Shown here one piece after another: positions 52,538 to 59,945 of a stretch of DNA of 64,000 nt. The position numbers and the translations under genes were made by a program. How positions within the stretch are numbered: the stretch's first letter is position 1; every line of letters starts with the position of its first letter. The DNA is from Roseateles_C aquae. GTDB lineage: Bacteria > Pseudomonadota > Gammaproteobacteria > Burkholderiales > Burkholderiaceae_C. Where the stretch lies: assembly GCF_032337115.1 (NCBI RefSeq), contig NZ_JAVXZY010000003.1:62001-126000 (forward strand), read 5' to 3'. The notes under the pieces are model-generated. The model made no database searches and was not told where the DNA came from. It saw nothing but the letters and a program-made list of their open reading frames with translations.

Positions 52538-52632
52538 AGTCGCAAGACGCCCCGAGACTAACGAGGGAGGGAGGGAGGAGGAGGAGAAAGGTCCCGGGAT
52601 TGCTTCCCCACTAAGGGGGAGATCTTGCGACT
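52538..52632 (-). ncRNA. Structured minus-strand leader element
   Basis: AGTCGCAAGA and TCTTGCGACT (52623-52632 and 52538-52547 on the plus strand) form a perfect 10-bp closing stem, read on the minus strand, and ATTTTTA follows its 3' arm. Inside are a TCCCC/GGGGA hairpin (52605-52621) and a long pyrimidine tract (52564-52591) whose plus strand has three GGG runs. A further perfect stem, GTGAATTC/GAATTCAC (52685-52704), and TGTCCCT/AGGGACA (52772-52791) lie upstream in the same transcript. Whether this is an attenuator or a separate small RNA cannot be told from sequence. Confidence 0.45.
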
Positions 52633-53035
52633 GAAATCTGGTTGATACTTTACTGGTTTCTTGACCTTTAGTCTCAGCGTGGGCGTGAATTCCCTCGAAT
52701 TCACTGCAAGCCCCGCCATGATGACCGATCTCGGCGCCAAAGAAGCTGAATGCAGCTGATTTGACAGCTTTGTCCCTCCTAGCAGGGACATTGATCAGCG
52801 CGTCAGCAACAGTATCGGTCATAGAACTTACACCAAGATTTTCAAGTCGGGTTGACGACAGCTGGTCGTCGGCAAGCTGCTGTCTGGACGCGGTCCGGCG
52901 GTGCCCATCACCAGCGAATCGGCGAGCGGCTGACCCTTTCCAATCACTGCATCTGCTTTGCCCTTTGCGGCGATTGCCGAGGAAGGCAGGCTTTCTGCTG
53001 AGCGTTTGTCCTGGTCAAATACGGCTCTGGCACCT

Positions 53036-53064
53036 ATATTAGGCGAACAAATTGTTTTTGTCTT
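53036..53064 (-). promoter_or_regulatory. Predicted promoter of the light-operon
   Basis: On the minus strand AAGACA (53064-53059) and TAATAT (53041-53036) are spaced by 17 nt. The -35 lies inside the 11-bp direct repeats of the putative operator. Transcription from here gives about 500-640 nt of leader before the FAD gene. Each hexamer matches consensus at four of six positions. Confidence 0.4.
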
Positions 53065-53084
53065 GTATTTGTCTAGGACAAACA
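53052..53084. promoter_or_regulatory. Putative CarH/LitR operator (11-bp direct repeats)
   Basis: TTGTTTTTGTC (53052-53062) and TTGTATTTGTC (53063-53073) are head-to-tail 11-mers differing at one base. TTTGTC-TAG-GACAAA forms an inverted repeat across the end of the second copy. CarH tetramers are known to bind head-to-tail 11-bp repeats that overlap a promoter -35. The location between the MerR/B12 gene and the divergent operon fits that role. Confidence 0.6.
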
Positions 53085-53153
53085 TCGTGATCTGCATGGA
53101 CATTTCGACCCGGCCTGGCGCTCGCTGGGGTAGCGCATCGTCAGAGCGTGGCA

Positions 53154-54101
53154 ATGACTGAACAGGCTCTGGGCATCACGGCCGTCGAACGCGACACCGG
53201 TCTGAGCAAGGACACCCTGCGGGTCTGGGAGCGACGCTACGGCTTTCCGCAGCCCGAGCGAGATGCGGCTGGCGACCGCCTCTACCCTGCCGCCCAGGTG
53301 CGGCGCCTGCACCTGCTGAAGCAGTTGCTGGCTCAGGGGCACCGGCCGGGGCGCATCGTCGGCGCGAGCGAAGCTGAGCTGCAGGCCTTGCTGGCCCAGC
53401 GTCAGGCGAGCCGGCCCAGCATCGTTCCCGGCCCGGCGGGTGACGCCGAGGGCTTGAGCGCTGCTCAGAATGAGCTGCTGGACCTGATCAAGCAGCAGCG
53501 GCTCGACGAGTTCCGTCGCCAGCTGACGCAGCAGTTATTGCGCGAAGGCCTGGCTGTGGGCGTGACCCAGTGGATTGCGCCCTTGGCCCGTCGGGTAGGC
53601 GAGCTGTGGATGGCAGGCGTCTGGGCAGTGTTCGAGGAGCACCTGTTCTCGGAATGCGTGCAGCAAACCTTGCGCCAGGCCATCCAGTCCTTGCCGCAGC
53701 AGCTGCTGCATGAACACCCCCGCGTGTTGTTGACGACCTTCCCTGGTGAAGCGCATGGACTGGGCCTGCTGATGGCAGAGGCAATGATGACGCTGGAGGG
53801 CTGCCACTGCCTGTCGGTCGGCGTACAGACGCCGCTGGCCGACATCGTGCTGGCGGCGCGGGCAACGCGCGCCGATGTGGTCGCGCTGAGCTTCAGCGGC
53901 TATCTGTCGACGGTGGCTGTCAACGAAGGCCTGAGCCAGCTGCGTTCGGCCTTGCCGGACAGCGTGGCGCTGTGGGCGGGCGGCAGCTCGCCGGCCTTGT
54001 TGCGTCGTGAGGACGCGACGGGGCTGCGCCTTGTCACACGGCTGCAAGACGTTGCTGCTGAAGTGCAACGTTGGCGTGAAGGCGCGCTGGCACGACCCTG
54101 A
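53154..54101 (+). CDS. MerR-type cobalamin-binding photoreceptor regulator (CarH/LitR family)
   Basis: A 315-aa regulator. The MerR helix-turn-helix (about 4-70) has GITAVERDTGLSKDTLRVWE-RRYGFPQPERDAAGDRLY. A four-helix cap contains WMAGVWAVFEEH, the W-x9-EH motif that contacts the adenosyl group in CarH. The B12 fold has GEAHGLG, the E-x-H-x2-G motif providing the lower axial His, then LSVGVQTP and a terminal glycine pair. With these conserved it should bind adenosylcobalamin, repress in the dark and release DNA in light. The start is the ATG at 53154 (GTG at 53148 possible). Divergent from the FAD-DUF1365-CFA operon, its likely target. Confidence 0.88.
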   Translation: MTEQALGITAVERDTGLSKDTLRVWERRYGFPQPERDAAGDRLYPAAQVRRLHLLKQLLAQGHRPGRIVGASEAELQALLAQRQASRPSIVPGPAGDAEGLSAAQNELLDLIKQQRLDEFRRQLTQQLLREGLAVGVTQWIAPLARRVGELWMAGVWAVFEEHLFSECVQQTLRQAIQSLPQQLLHEHPRVLLTTFPGEAHGLGLLMAEAMMTLEGCHCLSVGVQTPLADIVLAARATRADVVALSFSGYLSTVAVNEGLSQLRSALPDSVALWAGGSSPALLRREDATGLRLVTRLQDVAAEVQRWREGALARP

Positions 54102-54188
54102 GTGACACCGTCGAGCCGGGCAAGACCCGCCGAACGGCGTGGTGCCCGGTGTGAAGACTAGAATTTACTTTCCCAACGAGGAAGAACC

Positions 54189-55058
54189 ATGCTCTACCCC
54201 GAACTGTTCAAGCAACTCGAAGCCGTGCGCTGGAACATGGACACGGACATCCCCTGGGACAAATTCGATGCCAGCCTGCTCAGTGAAGACCAGGCGCGCA
54301 CGATCAAAATGAATGCGATCACCGAGTGGGCCGCATTGCCCGCCACCGAGATGTTCCTGCGCGACAACCGCGATGACAGCGACTTCTCCGCCTTCATGAG
54401 CGTCTGGTTCTTCGAGGAGCAGAAGCACTCGCTGGTGCTGATGGAGTACCTGCGCCGCTTCCGGCCCGACCTGGTGCCGACCGAGCAGGAGCTGCATGAG
54501 ATCCGCTTCGACTTCGATCCGGCACCGGCGCTGGAAACGCTGATGCTGCACTTCTGCGGTGAGATACGCCTGAACCACTGGTACCGCCGCGCGGCCGAAT
54601 GGCACACCGAGCCGGTGATCCGCGCCATCTACGAAACACTGGCCCGTGACGAGGCCCGCCATGGCGGCGCCTATCTGCGCTACATGAAGCGTGCGATGCA
54701 AAAGTTCGGCGACGAAGCCCGTGCTGCCTTCGCCAAGGTGGGCGTGCTGATGGCCAGCGCCCGCCGCACCGCACAGGCGCTGCACCCCACCAATCTGCAC
54801 GTGAACGCCAGCCTGTTCCCACGCGACACCATCCAGAGCCGGCTGCCCGATCCTGACTGGCTGGAGCAGTGGCTGGACAAGCAGATCCAGTTCGATGCGG
54901 TATGGGAAGGCAAAGTCGTCGACCGCATTCTTCACAATATGAGCCTGCTGATGGAGCGTAGCTTTGCCAGCGTCCAGGAGCTCAACCGCTTCCGCAAGGA
55001 AATGGCCGCTCGGGTGGCGGGTGCCGCAGGCGGCGGCGAGGCCCTGCCCGCGGCTTGA
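54189..55058 (+). CDS. Ferritin-like diiron-fold protein
   Basis: A 289-aa mostly helical protein. Candidate metal ligands occur as E in ITEWAALPATEMF, EEQKHS in the next helix, E in LHFCGEIRLNHWYRR and DEARHG, the paired E-x-x-H pattern of the ferritin-like / acyl-ACP-desaturase superfamily. GAGGAAGAACC precedes the ATG. The substrate is unknown: an acyl-chain or fatty-acid desaturase-like role is possible given the lipid operon next door, but it has its own transcription unit after the photoreceptor gene (87-nt gap) and a strong terminator. Confidence 0.8.
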   Translation: MLYPELFKQLEAVRWNMDTDIPWDKFDASLLSEDQARTIKMNAITEWAALPATEMFLRDNRDDSDFSAFMSVWFFEEQKHSLVLMEYLRRFRPDLVPTEQELHEIRFDFDPAPALETLMLHFCGEIRLNHWYRRAAEWHTEPVIRAIYETLARDEARHGGAYLRYMKRAMQKFGDEARAAFAKVGVLMASARRTAQALHPTNLHVNASLFPRDTIQSRLPDPDWLEQWLDKQIQFDAVWEGKVVDRILHNMSLLMERSFASVQELNRFRKEMAARVAGAAGGGEALPAA

Positions 55059-55104
55059 AGCCGGCGCTGAGCACGCAGCCAGGCAAGACCTGACCCCACA
55101 TGCA

Positions 55105-55138
55105 AAAGAGCCCGCTGATGCGGGCTCTTTCTCTTTTC
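55105..55138. terminator. Bidirectional intrinsic terminator
   Basis: AAAGAGCCCGC (55105-55115) pairs with GCGGGCTCTTT (55120-55130) around TGAT and is followed by CTCTTTT. It ends the ferritin-like gene on the plus strand and can also end the convergent ABC permease gene. Confidence 0.88.
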
Positions 55139-55152
55139 AGTCTGCCGGCGTT

Positions 55153-56052
55153 TCAGTTGGCGCGGCGGCGGTACAGCACCAGCAGGTAGAAGCAGGCTGC
55201 CGAGATCAGCAGGCCACCGATCAGATGCGGCGAGGCCAGCTGGCTGATCGCGGTGACGCTGTCCTCCAGCATCCAGCGCGAGGCCTCGGTGATGAAGCTG
55301 CCCAGGTCAGCCGGCTCCTTCAAACCATGGCGCAAGGTGTCGCTGGCATCGAAGAAGGCCTTGCCGGCCCCCTGGGCCTGCGCTTGCAGCAGCTCCCAGA
55401 CGATGCGGTTGTCGTAGACGCGTGTCAGCACATTGCCGCCGATCACCGTGGCGGCAATCACCAGCGGCGTGCCCCAGCGCTTCAGCCAGGCCGAGGCCAC
55501 CATCAGGATCATGAACAGCGGCGCGAACCACAGCGTCATCAGCGTCACGCCCAGCAGCAGTCGGAGCAGCCCAGCGAAACCAGCGCCCAGCACCATGCCC
55601 CAGGACACCTGGGCGAGTGAGGCAAAGCCATAAACCTTGATCAGCGCGCCGGCACACAGCAGCAGGCCGGCGGCCGCACCGACCAGCACCGCCAGCAGCG
55701 GCACGAACAGTGCGTGCATCAGCAGCGTGGCGGCGATGCTCTCGCTGTGGCTGCCGGGCAGCGACAGCCAGAACTCGATCGAGCGGTCCTGCTGATCGCG
55801 CCGGGCCAGACCGGGCAGCTGAAACATCGTCACCATCCAGCTCAGGGCCCAGGTGGCCATGACGACGCCTGTAAGCGCCAGCAGGGCCAGAATCGTCGGC
55901 GGCGGCATGTGATCGTCGGGAGCAAGCTCCACCTTGCCCCAGGGCAGCGCCAACAGCGCAATCAGCGGCACGGCCAGCATCACCATCAGCCAGCCAGCGT
56001 GGTGCTGCATCCATTCACGGTGCAGCAGGGTCTTGAATCGTTGTGATGTCAT
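55153..56052 (-). CDS. ABC transporter permease
   Basis: A 299-aa membrane protein with about six hydrophobic segments (AGWLMVMLAVPLIALLALPW, TILALLALTGVVMATWALSW, LFVPLLAVLVGAAAGLLLCA, MVLGAGFAGLLRLLLGVTLM, LVIAATVIGGNVLT, GGLLISAACFYLLVLY). The segment LARRDQQDRSIEFWLSLPGS is typical of ABC-2 permeases. GAGGAGA precedes the ATG at 56052; an ATG 15 nt upstream lies before that RBS. It pairs with the ATPase 19 nt upstream. Substrate unknown; GntR/YtrA-linked exporters often respond to cell-envelope antibiotics. Confidence 0.85.
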   Translation of the reverse strand: MTSQRFKTLLHREWMQHHAGWLMVMLAVPLIALLALPWGKVELAPDDHMPPPTILALLALTGVVMATWALSWMVTMFQLPGLARRDQQDRSIEFWLSLPGSHSESIAATLLMHALFVPLLAVLVGAAAGLLLCAGALIKVYGFASLAQVSWGMVLGAGFAGLLRLLLGVTLMTLWFAPLFMILMVASAWLKRWGTPLVIAATVIGGNVLTRVYDNRIVWELLQAQAQGAGKAFFDASDTLRHGLKEPADLGSFITEASRWMLEDSVTAISQLASPHLIGGLLISAACFYLLVLYRRRAN

Positions 56053-56071
56053 CTTGGTTCTCCTCATCGAC

Positions 56072-56971
56072 TCAGGCTTGCTGGCTTTGCAGCTCGGGCT
56101 TGCGCGTCAGGGCGACGAACAGGTCCACCAGGCTGGGGCGGAAACGCTGGCCCAGTGCCTGCACATGGGCGGGCGGCTCGCCATCGAACAGTGCCGCCGA
56201 GCGGCCCTGCTGGCGGTAACGCAGCAGCGGATGGGCGTCGGCCACCGCATCGGCGGCGGCGGGGTCGTGCGATAGCGCAACGAAGCGCGAGTCCATCTCC
56301 TCCAGGCTGATGTTCAGCACCAGCTTGCCCTCGTCGAGCATCATCACGTCGGACAACAGGGTCTCGATTTCCTCGACCTGGTGCGTCGAGATGATCACGC
56401 TGCGCTCGCCGTCACACCATTCATCGATCAGCATCTCGTAGAAGCTCTTGCGCGAGATCACGTCGAGGCCCAGCGTCGGCTCGTCGAGAATCATCAGCCG
56501 GGTGTCGATGGCCGCGATCAGCGCCAGATGCAGCTGAGTGACCATGCCCTTGGACAGGCTCTTGACCTTGTCACGCGGGCCGACGCTGGTGCGCTTGAGC
56601 AGCACACGGGCACGTTCGGCCGAGAAGCGCGGCTGCAGCCCGCTCATCAGCGTGATCAGCTCGTCCACGCGGGCCCAGCGCGGCAGCACGGCCACATCGG
56701 GGATGTAGGACAGCGATTGCAGCAACTCGTTGCGCTGGCTGCGCGGATCCAGCCCCAGCACGCTGAGTTGGCCGCTGCCGCCCATCAGGCCGACCATGGC
56801 CTTCATCAGCGAGGTCTTGCCCGCGCCGTTGTGGCCCAGCAGGCCGACCACGCGGCCCTTGGGGATCTTGAAAGAGATATTGTCGACGGCGGTCTTGCGC
56901 CCGTAGTGCAGGCTGAAGCCCTGCGCCTCGACCAGATGGGTCTTGTTGTCCATGGCGTCCCCCGTGCTCAT
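56072..56971 (-). CDS. ABC transporter ATP-binding protein
   Basis: A 299-aa ATPase: Walker A GLLGHNGAGKTSLMK, a shifted signature (KSLSKGMVTQLHLALIAAID), Walker B LMILDEPTLGLDVISRKSFY and H-loop IISTHQVEEIE. The signature reads LSKGM rather than LSGGQ, as in several YtrB/EcsA-type exporters. A C-terminal extension of about 80 residues follows. Its start overlaps the GntR stop (ATGA), so regulator, ATPase and permease form one operon. Confidence 0.9.
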   Translation of the reverse strand: MSTGDAMDNKTHLVEAQGFSLHYGRKTAVDNISFKIPKGRVVGLLGHNGAGKTSLMKAMVGLMGGSGQLSVLGLDPRSQRNELLQSLSYIPDVAVLPRWARVDELITLMSGLQPRFSAERARVLLKRTSVGPRDKVKSLSKGMVTQLHLALIAAIDTRLMILDEPTLGLDVISRKSFYEMLIDEWCDGERSVIISTHQVEEIETLLSDVMMLDEGKLVLNISLEEMDSRFVALSHDPAAADAVADAHPLLRYRQQGRSAALFDGEPPAHVQALGQRFRPSLVDLFVALTRKPELQSQQA

Positions 56972-57318
56972 TGCGTTCCCCAGTTCAAATCATTGGCACC
57001 CAGGCCGAGGCGTTGCAGGCGGGCGCGCAGCAGCGGCCACTCCTCCTGCAGAAAGCGCTCGCGCTCGGTCTGCAGCAAGCGCTCGCGGGCACCGGGCCGC
57101 ACATACATGCCCATGCCCCGGCGGCTCTCGACCAGGCCGGTGTCGACCAGCGCCTGCAGCGCCCGGCTGACGGTCAGCGGGTTGATCAGATAGCGGCTTG
57201 CCAGGTTGCGAACCGAGGGCAGCGCATCGCCCTCGGGAGGGGTGCCGTCCAGCAGCTGGGTGGCCAGATGGTCGGCCAGCTGCTGGTAAATCGGCGCATT
57301 GTCGTTCCAGCTGTGCAT
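56968..57318 (-). CDS. GntR-family regulator, YtrA type
   Basis: A 116-aa short GntR protein: winged helix-turn-helix (APIYQQLADHLATQLLDGTP, LPSVRNLASRYLINPLTVSR, ALQALVDTGLVESRRGMGMY-V) and a short helical tail without an effector domain, the YtrA subfamily layout. It most likely autoregulates the ABC operon that follows it. The ATG at 57318 opens the domain; a dyad GGTGTG-N12-CACACC lies 26 nt upstream. Confidence 0.88.
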   Translation of the reverse strand: MHSWNDNAPIYQQLADHLATQLLDGTPPEGDALPSVRNLASRYLINPLTVSRALQALVDTGLVESRRGMGMYVRPGARERLLQTERERFLQEEWPLLRARLQRLGLGANDLNWGTQ

Positions 57319-57343
57319 GTCTCTTGATCGGCCCGAGGCCTGA

Positions 57344-57367
57344 GGTGTGTTGCTGATGTAGCACACC
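57344..57367. promoter_or_regulatory. Putative YtrA/GntR operator
   Basis: GGTGTG (57344-57349) and CACACC (57362-57367) form a 24-bp dyad matching at 8 of 12 mirrored positions, just upstream of the GntR start. The location is right for autoregulation of the GntR-ABC operon. Confidence 0.5.
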
Positions 57368-57898
57368 ATATCAAGCCCCCAGAGTCTGCCCCAAGCGCGG
57401 CGCGACAGGGCGTCAAAAGTCGGGGATGAAGCGTCATGCTGCTTGACGCCCAGTGTTGGTTGCCGGTTGTCGGTTTGCGCTGTAGTTCGAACTATTTGCG
57501 CTTTAGTTTGAACTCGGAAGGCCGCAGTTTGCGGATTTGCCCTGGGCGCAAGTTGTTGATTTGATGGGTGTTTTCTTGCTGTGAGGACATTGTGTGGCCA
57601 TGGCTGTGTAGATCGCCCGCTGCACATATGCACGATTTTGGGAGCGCTGCACAAGATTCTGGAGGAGGAGGGGGAGCAACCTAATTGCCGTGCGCGAACT
57701 GGTCGCGCGAGGGGCTGACTTGCAGCGGGTGCAGCCGATCGCAGAGGCACAGCGAACGCACGCTAACTGCCACCGAGCGGACCACCAGTGCTACAAGTGC
57801 GGGCGCCCCATCGTTTTGGGAGCGCGGGGAGGAAATTCAGCAACCCATTAATACGCACAAAAATCGCCAAAATAAGTGTCCGCATAGGGAGTAGATTT
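57368..57898. other. Gene-free left edge of the accessory island
   Basis: About 530 nt with no supported gene and clearly lower GC than the core. It contains the tandem 20-bp repeat at 57474-57514, a GGAGGAGGAGGGGGAG purine tract near 57661-57676, and AT-rich sequence (57840-57880) that probably holds the promoter of the nuclease gene. Confidence 0.5.
57468..57514. repeat. Island repeat, left copy, with 20-bp tandem unit
   Basis: TGTCGGTTTGC (57468-57478) recurs exactly at 60847-60857. It runs into two 20-mers spaced by one base: TTTGCGCT-GTAGTTCGAACT (57474-57493) and TTTGCGCT-TTAGTTTGAACT (57495-57514), 18 of 20 identical. Degenerate relatives lie at 59822-59881 and 60831-60868, so one family brackets the accessory genes. 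Confidence 0.65.
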
Positions 57899-59092
57899 GT
57901 GTACCTTTCAATAGTGCATCCTGACGCATTGTCACACGTCCGTAAATTGGCAAGAGGACTTGGAGCTGTCGCCACGGATGAGCCGATACTGGTAATCAAG
58001 ACACGCAAGGAGATCATCCTCACCGCCCGAGAGAAGCGCGAATTTAAATTCTACTTGGCACCTTGTGTCGCCGATGGACGGCGTGGATTGACGCTGATAT
58101 CAGCATTTTTTGACGATCCAGTCAGCCCTCTGACCATCACGACTCCACTTGCCGCAGACGCCCCGCTTACAGAAACGATTCAAACTCTTCCGAACCAGTT
58201 CAAGGTATGTTTTTTTGATGAGCACAACCGTGAACTGCTCAGTTGCAAAGCCCATGCGGAGCTTGGTGGTTTTCGCTCGCGCATTACAGCGAGTCCGCTG
58301 CTAGGAGAAGAGCACTTCCTTGAAATGCTGGATCAAGGAGAATCATGGTTTGCCAAGAGCACCGCTGCCGACGATATGTTGGCAACGTCGGTGTATCTTG
58401 GTGAGGATTTGTTTCCGAGCAATTACGTCATTACCGACATGACACAGCAAGGGTTCCAGGGCTGGGCTGGATTTGCAACCAGCGAGTTGGAGCGGCAGGA
58501 GCCTGGGCCCATGCAAGAGATGGACATCATCTATTTGCTTAAGCGGATCTATGCAGCTGACCGTATTGTTCATGGCCCAGTGAAGATTTCCGATGGTGAG
58601 GAATTGGTCGATGTACTCATCCTGGGTGATGAGGTAACCGTGCTTCTACAGGCGAAAGACAGCCCCAACACCGCAAAAACGCTGAACACAACGCTCGAAC
58701 GGAAACAACGCAAAGCGATCAGTCAATTGAAAGAAGGCCTCTCGCAGGTGCGCGGGGCGCTCTCGACGATTCGTCGTGAGGGCAGTCCGAAACTCAAACT
58801 TGTCAGTGGGAAAGAACTCAGCGTTGAACTCAATTCCAAGCCGATAGTGGGAGTCGTCATTGTGAAAGAACTTTTCAAGTGTTCCTATGAAGAGTACGGA
58901 AGCCACATTCTCGACTTCATGGATCGATATCAGATCCCCACTCTGGTCTTCGACTATGCCGAACTGGACGTCATGAGCCGTCACTGTCCGTCAGAATCAA
59001 CACTCTTGAGCGCGTTCCATCAAATCTTTGAGCACGCCAGAGATCGACGGACTTACCCGCGCCTTCAATTCCGTACTCGTCCGCCACTGTGA
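57899..59092 (+). CDS. Putative PD-(D/E)xK-superfamily nuclease (QxK variant)
   Basis: A 397-aa protein I do not recognise as a named family. Start is the GTG at 57899, with AGGGAG 7 nt upstream; the open frame continues to 57788 without an RBS. Residues 234-253 read EELVDVLILGDEVTVLLQAK: an E/D pair, a hydrophobic strand, then Q251-A-K253, the active-site pattern of restriction-endonuclease-like folds. A Lys/Arg-rich helix follows (LERKQRKAISQLKEGLSQVR). The N-terminal half (LTLISAFFDDPVSPLTITTP) has no clear domain. Codon use and GC are unlike the flanking core genes, suggesting transfer. A defence role is plausible but unproven; no methylase is adjacent. Confidence 0.65.
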   Translation: MYLSIVHPDALSHVRKLARGLGAVATDEPILVIKTRKEIILTAREKREFKFYLAPCVADGRRGLTLISAFFDDPVSPLTITTPLAADAPLTETIQTLPNQFKVCFFDEHNRELLSCKAHAELGGFRSRITASPLLGEEHFLEMLDQGESWFAKSTAADDMLATSVYLGEDLFPSNYVITDMTQQGFQGWAGFATSELERQEPGPMQEMDIIYLLKRIYAADRIVHGPVKISDGEELVDVLILGDEVTVLLQAKDSPNTAKTLNTTLERKQRKAISQLKEGLSQVRGALSTIRREGSPKLKLVSGKELSVELNSKPIVGVVIVKELFKCSYEEYGSHILDFMDRYQIPTLVFDYAELDVMSRHCPSESTLLSAFHQIFEHARDRRTYPRLQFRTRPPL

Positions 59093-59386
59093 GAAAGCCG
59101 CTTGGATAAATTCAGCGGGGAACAGGGAACGCGTAGATAAGATGGCGCCCACGATACTTGCCACCTCGCTGTATCGGCCCAATGGCCTGTCAATACCTTT
59201 ATTCGGTGAGAAGCTCACCATCCGCATCGAAAGCGAGTTCTGATCCTCATAGATAGGTCCATCACAATTGACTGCTCTGTGCGGAATAGCTGCCGCTCGC
59301 TTGACAAGCTTGACTGGCAATACTCAGCCTGATCCAGAAGTACGCCATGGTTGGCCATCGTGCCGGCCAGCCGTCTGCGCTCTTAG
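59093..59386. other. Spacer with a possible small overlapping gene
   Basis: No firm gene. A plus-strand frame from a TTG at 59028 to 59243 (71 codons: RAFNSVLVRHCEKAAWINSA, TILATSLYRPNGLSIPLFGE) overlaps the nuclease 3' end in another frame and has protein-like composition but no RBS. An opposing minus-strand frame (58997-59320) is also open. The 3' part (59310-59386) runs into the IS remnant. Confidence 0.35.
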
Positions 59387-59740
59387 GACGTGATCCTGAC
59401 GCTGTCGCGGCTGATGAGCCTGTACGGCAAGCCTGAACACATCCGCAGCGACAACGGCGCGGACTTCACGGCGCGCTCGCTGATGCACTGGCTGCGCGAC
59501 TAGGCCATTGGCCCGGCCTTCTTCGCGCCGGGCAAGCCCTGGCAGAACGGCTTCGTGGAGGGCTTCAATGGCATGCTGCGGGAAGGGCTGCTCAACCGGG
59601 ATTGGTTCCGCACCCTTGCTGAGGCCAAAGTGCTGATCGAAGCCTGGCGCCAGTTCTACAACGAGCGCCGGCCGCACAGCGCCCTGGGCTGCCGGCCTAT
59701 GGCCGCGATGCGCCGAGAGTGGACAGGTCAACACCGATAA
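59387..59740 (+). pseudogene. IS3-family transposase (OrfB) remnant
   Basis: The C-terminal part of a DDE integrase-core transposase. It reads LTLSRLMSLYGKPEHIRSDN-GADFTARSLMHWLRD, then an in-frame TAG at 59501-59503, then AIGPAFFAPGKPWQNGFVEG-FNGMLREGLLNRDWFRTLAE and FYNERRPHSALGCRPMAAMR. The second Asp (SDNG) and the Glu (FVEGFN) of the DDE triad are visible. The first Asp and the whole 5' half are gone, and no OrfA or terminal repeats were found. It is dead and marks past mobile-element activity in the island. Confidence 0.88.
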
Positions 59741-59821
59741 CGGCACCCCGAGACTAACCGCCTGAGTGGCTACAAATTACGTACGCAGGTCTCGACCGCT
59801 GCTGTTGTTGTTCGACCTTCA

Positions 59822-59881
59822 GCGTCGGTTTTCAGTTCTGGGTTGAACGCGAACCGACAGTTGCGCTGAGCTTTGAACGGG
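59822..59881. repeat. Island repeat, middle copy
   Basis: GTCGGTT (59824-59830) is mirrored by AACCGAC (59852-59858) about 21 nt on. AACCGACAGTT (59852-59862) recurs exactly at 60831-60841. TTGCGCT-N4-TTTGAAC (59861-59878) matches the tandem unit at 57.48 kb. It stands between the IS remnant and the TIGR02391 gene. Confidence 0.55.
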
Positions 59882-59945
59882 CGGTCCGGGCGTTGGCCAA
59901 CCACTGACGCTTAGACTGCCAAGTCAACAAGAAGGAACTAGCCCG

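Noticed and set aside
52564..52591. Purine tract (GGGAGGGAGGGAGGAGG) as a stand-alone G-quadruplex
   Set aside because: Only three GGG runs are present; it is better described as the complement of the pyrimidine tract inside the structured leader.
52558..52791. Minus-strand 77-codon frame in the light-operon leader
   Set aside because: GC at third positions is far below that of real genes here, there is no RBS, and the frame crosses strong RNA stems and ends in a Pro-coding pyrimidine tract.
52388..53035. Cobalamin riboswitch upstream of the light-operon
   Set aside because: The conserved B12-box and GCCACTG-type words are absent; cobalamin sensing here is better explained by the regulator protein.
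57788..57898. Extended N-terminus of the island nuclease from 57788
   Set aside because: The extra residues have no RBS and the GTG at 57899 has AGGGAG at good spacing, so the shorter form is preferred.
52549..59757. Shared 13-mer CCCCGAGACTAAC near 52550 and 59745, considered as an IS end
   Set aside because: A 13-bp match between two places in 64 kb of GC-rich DNA is expected by chance, and no extended similarity or target duplication surrounds either copy.
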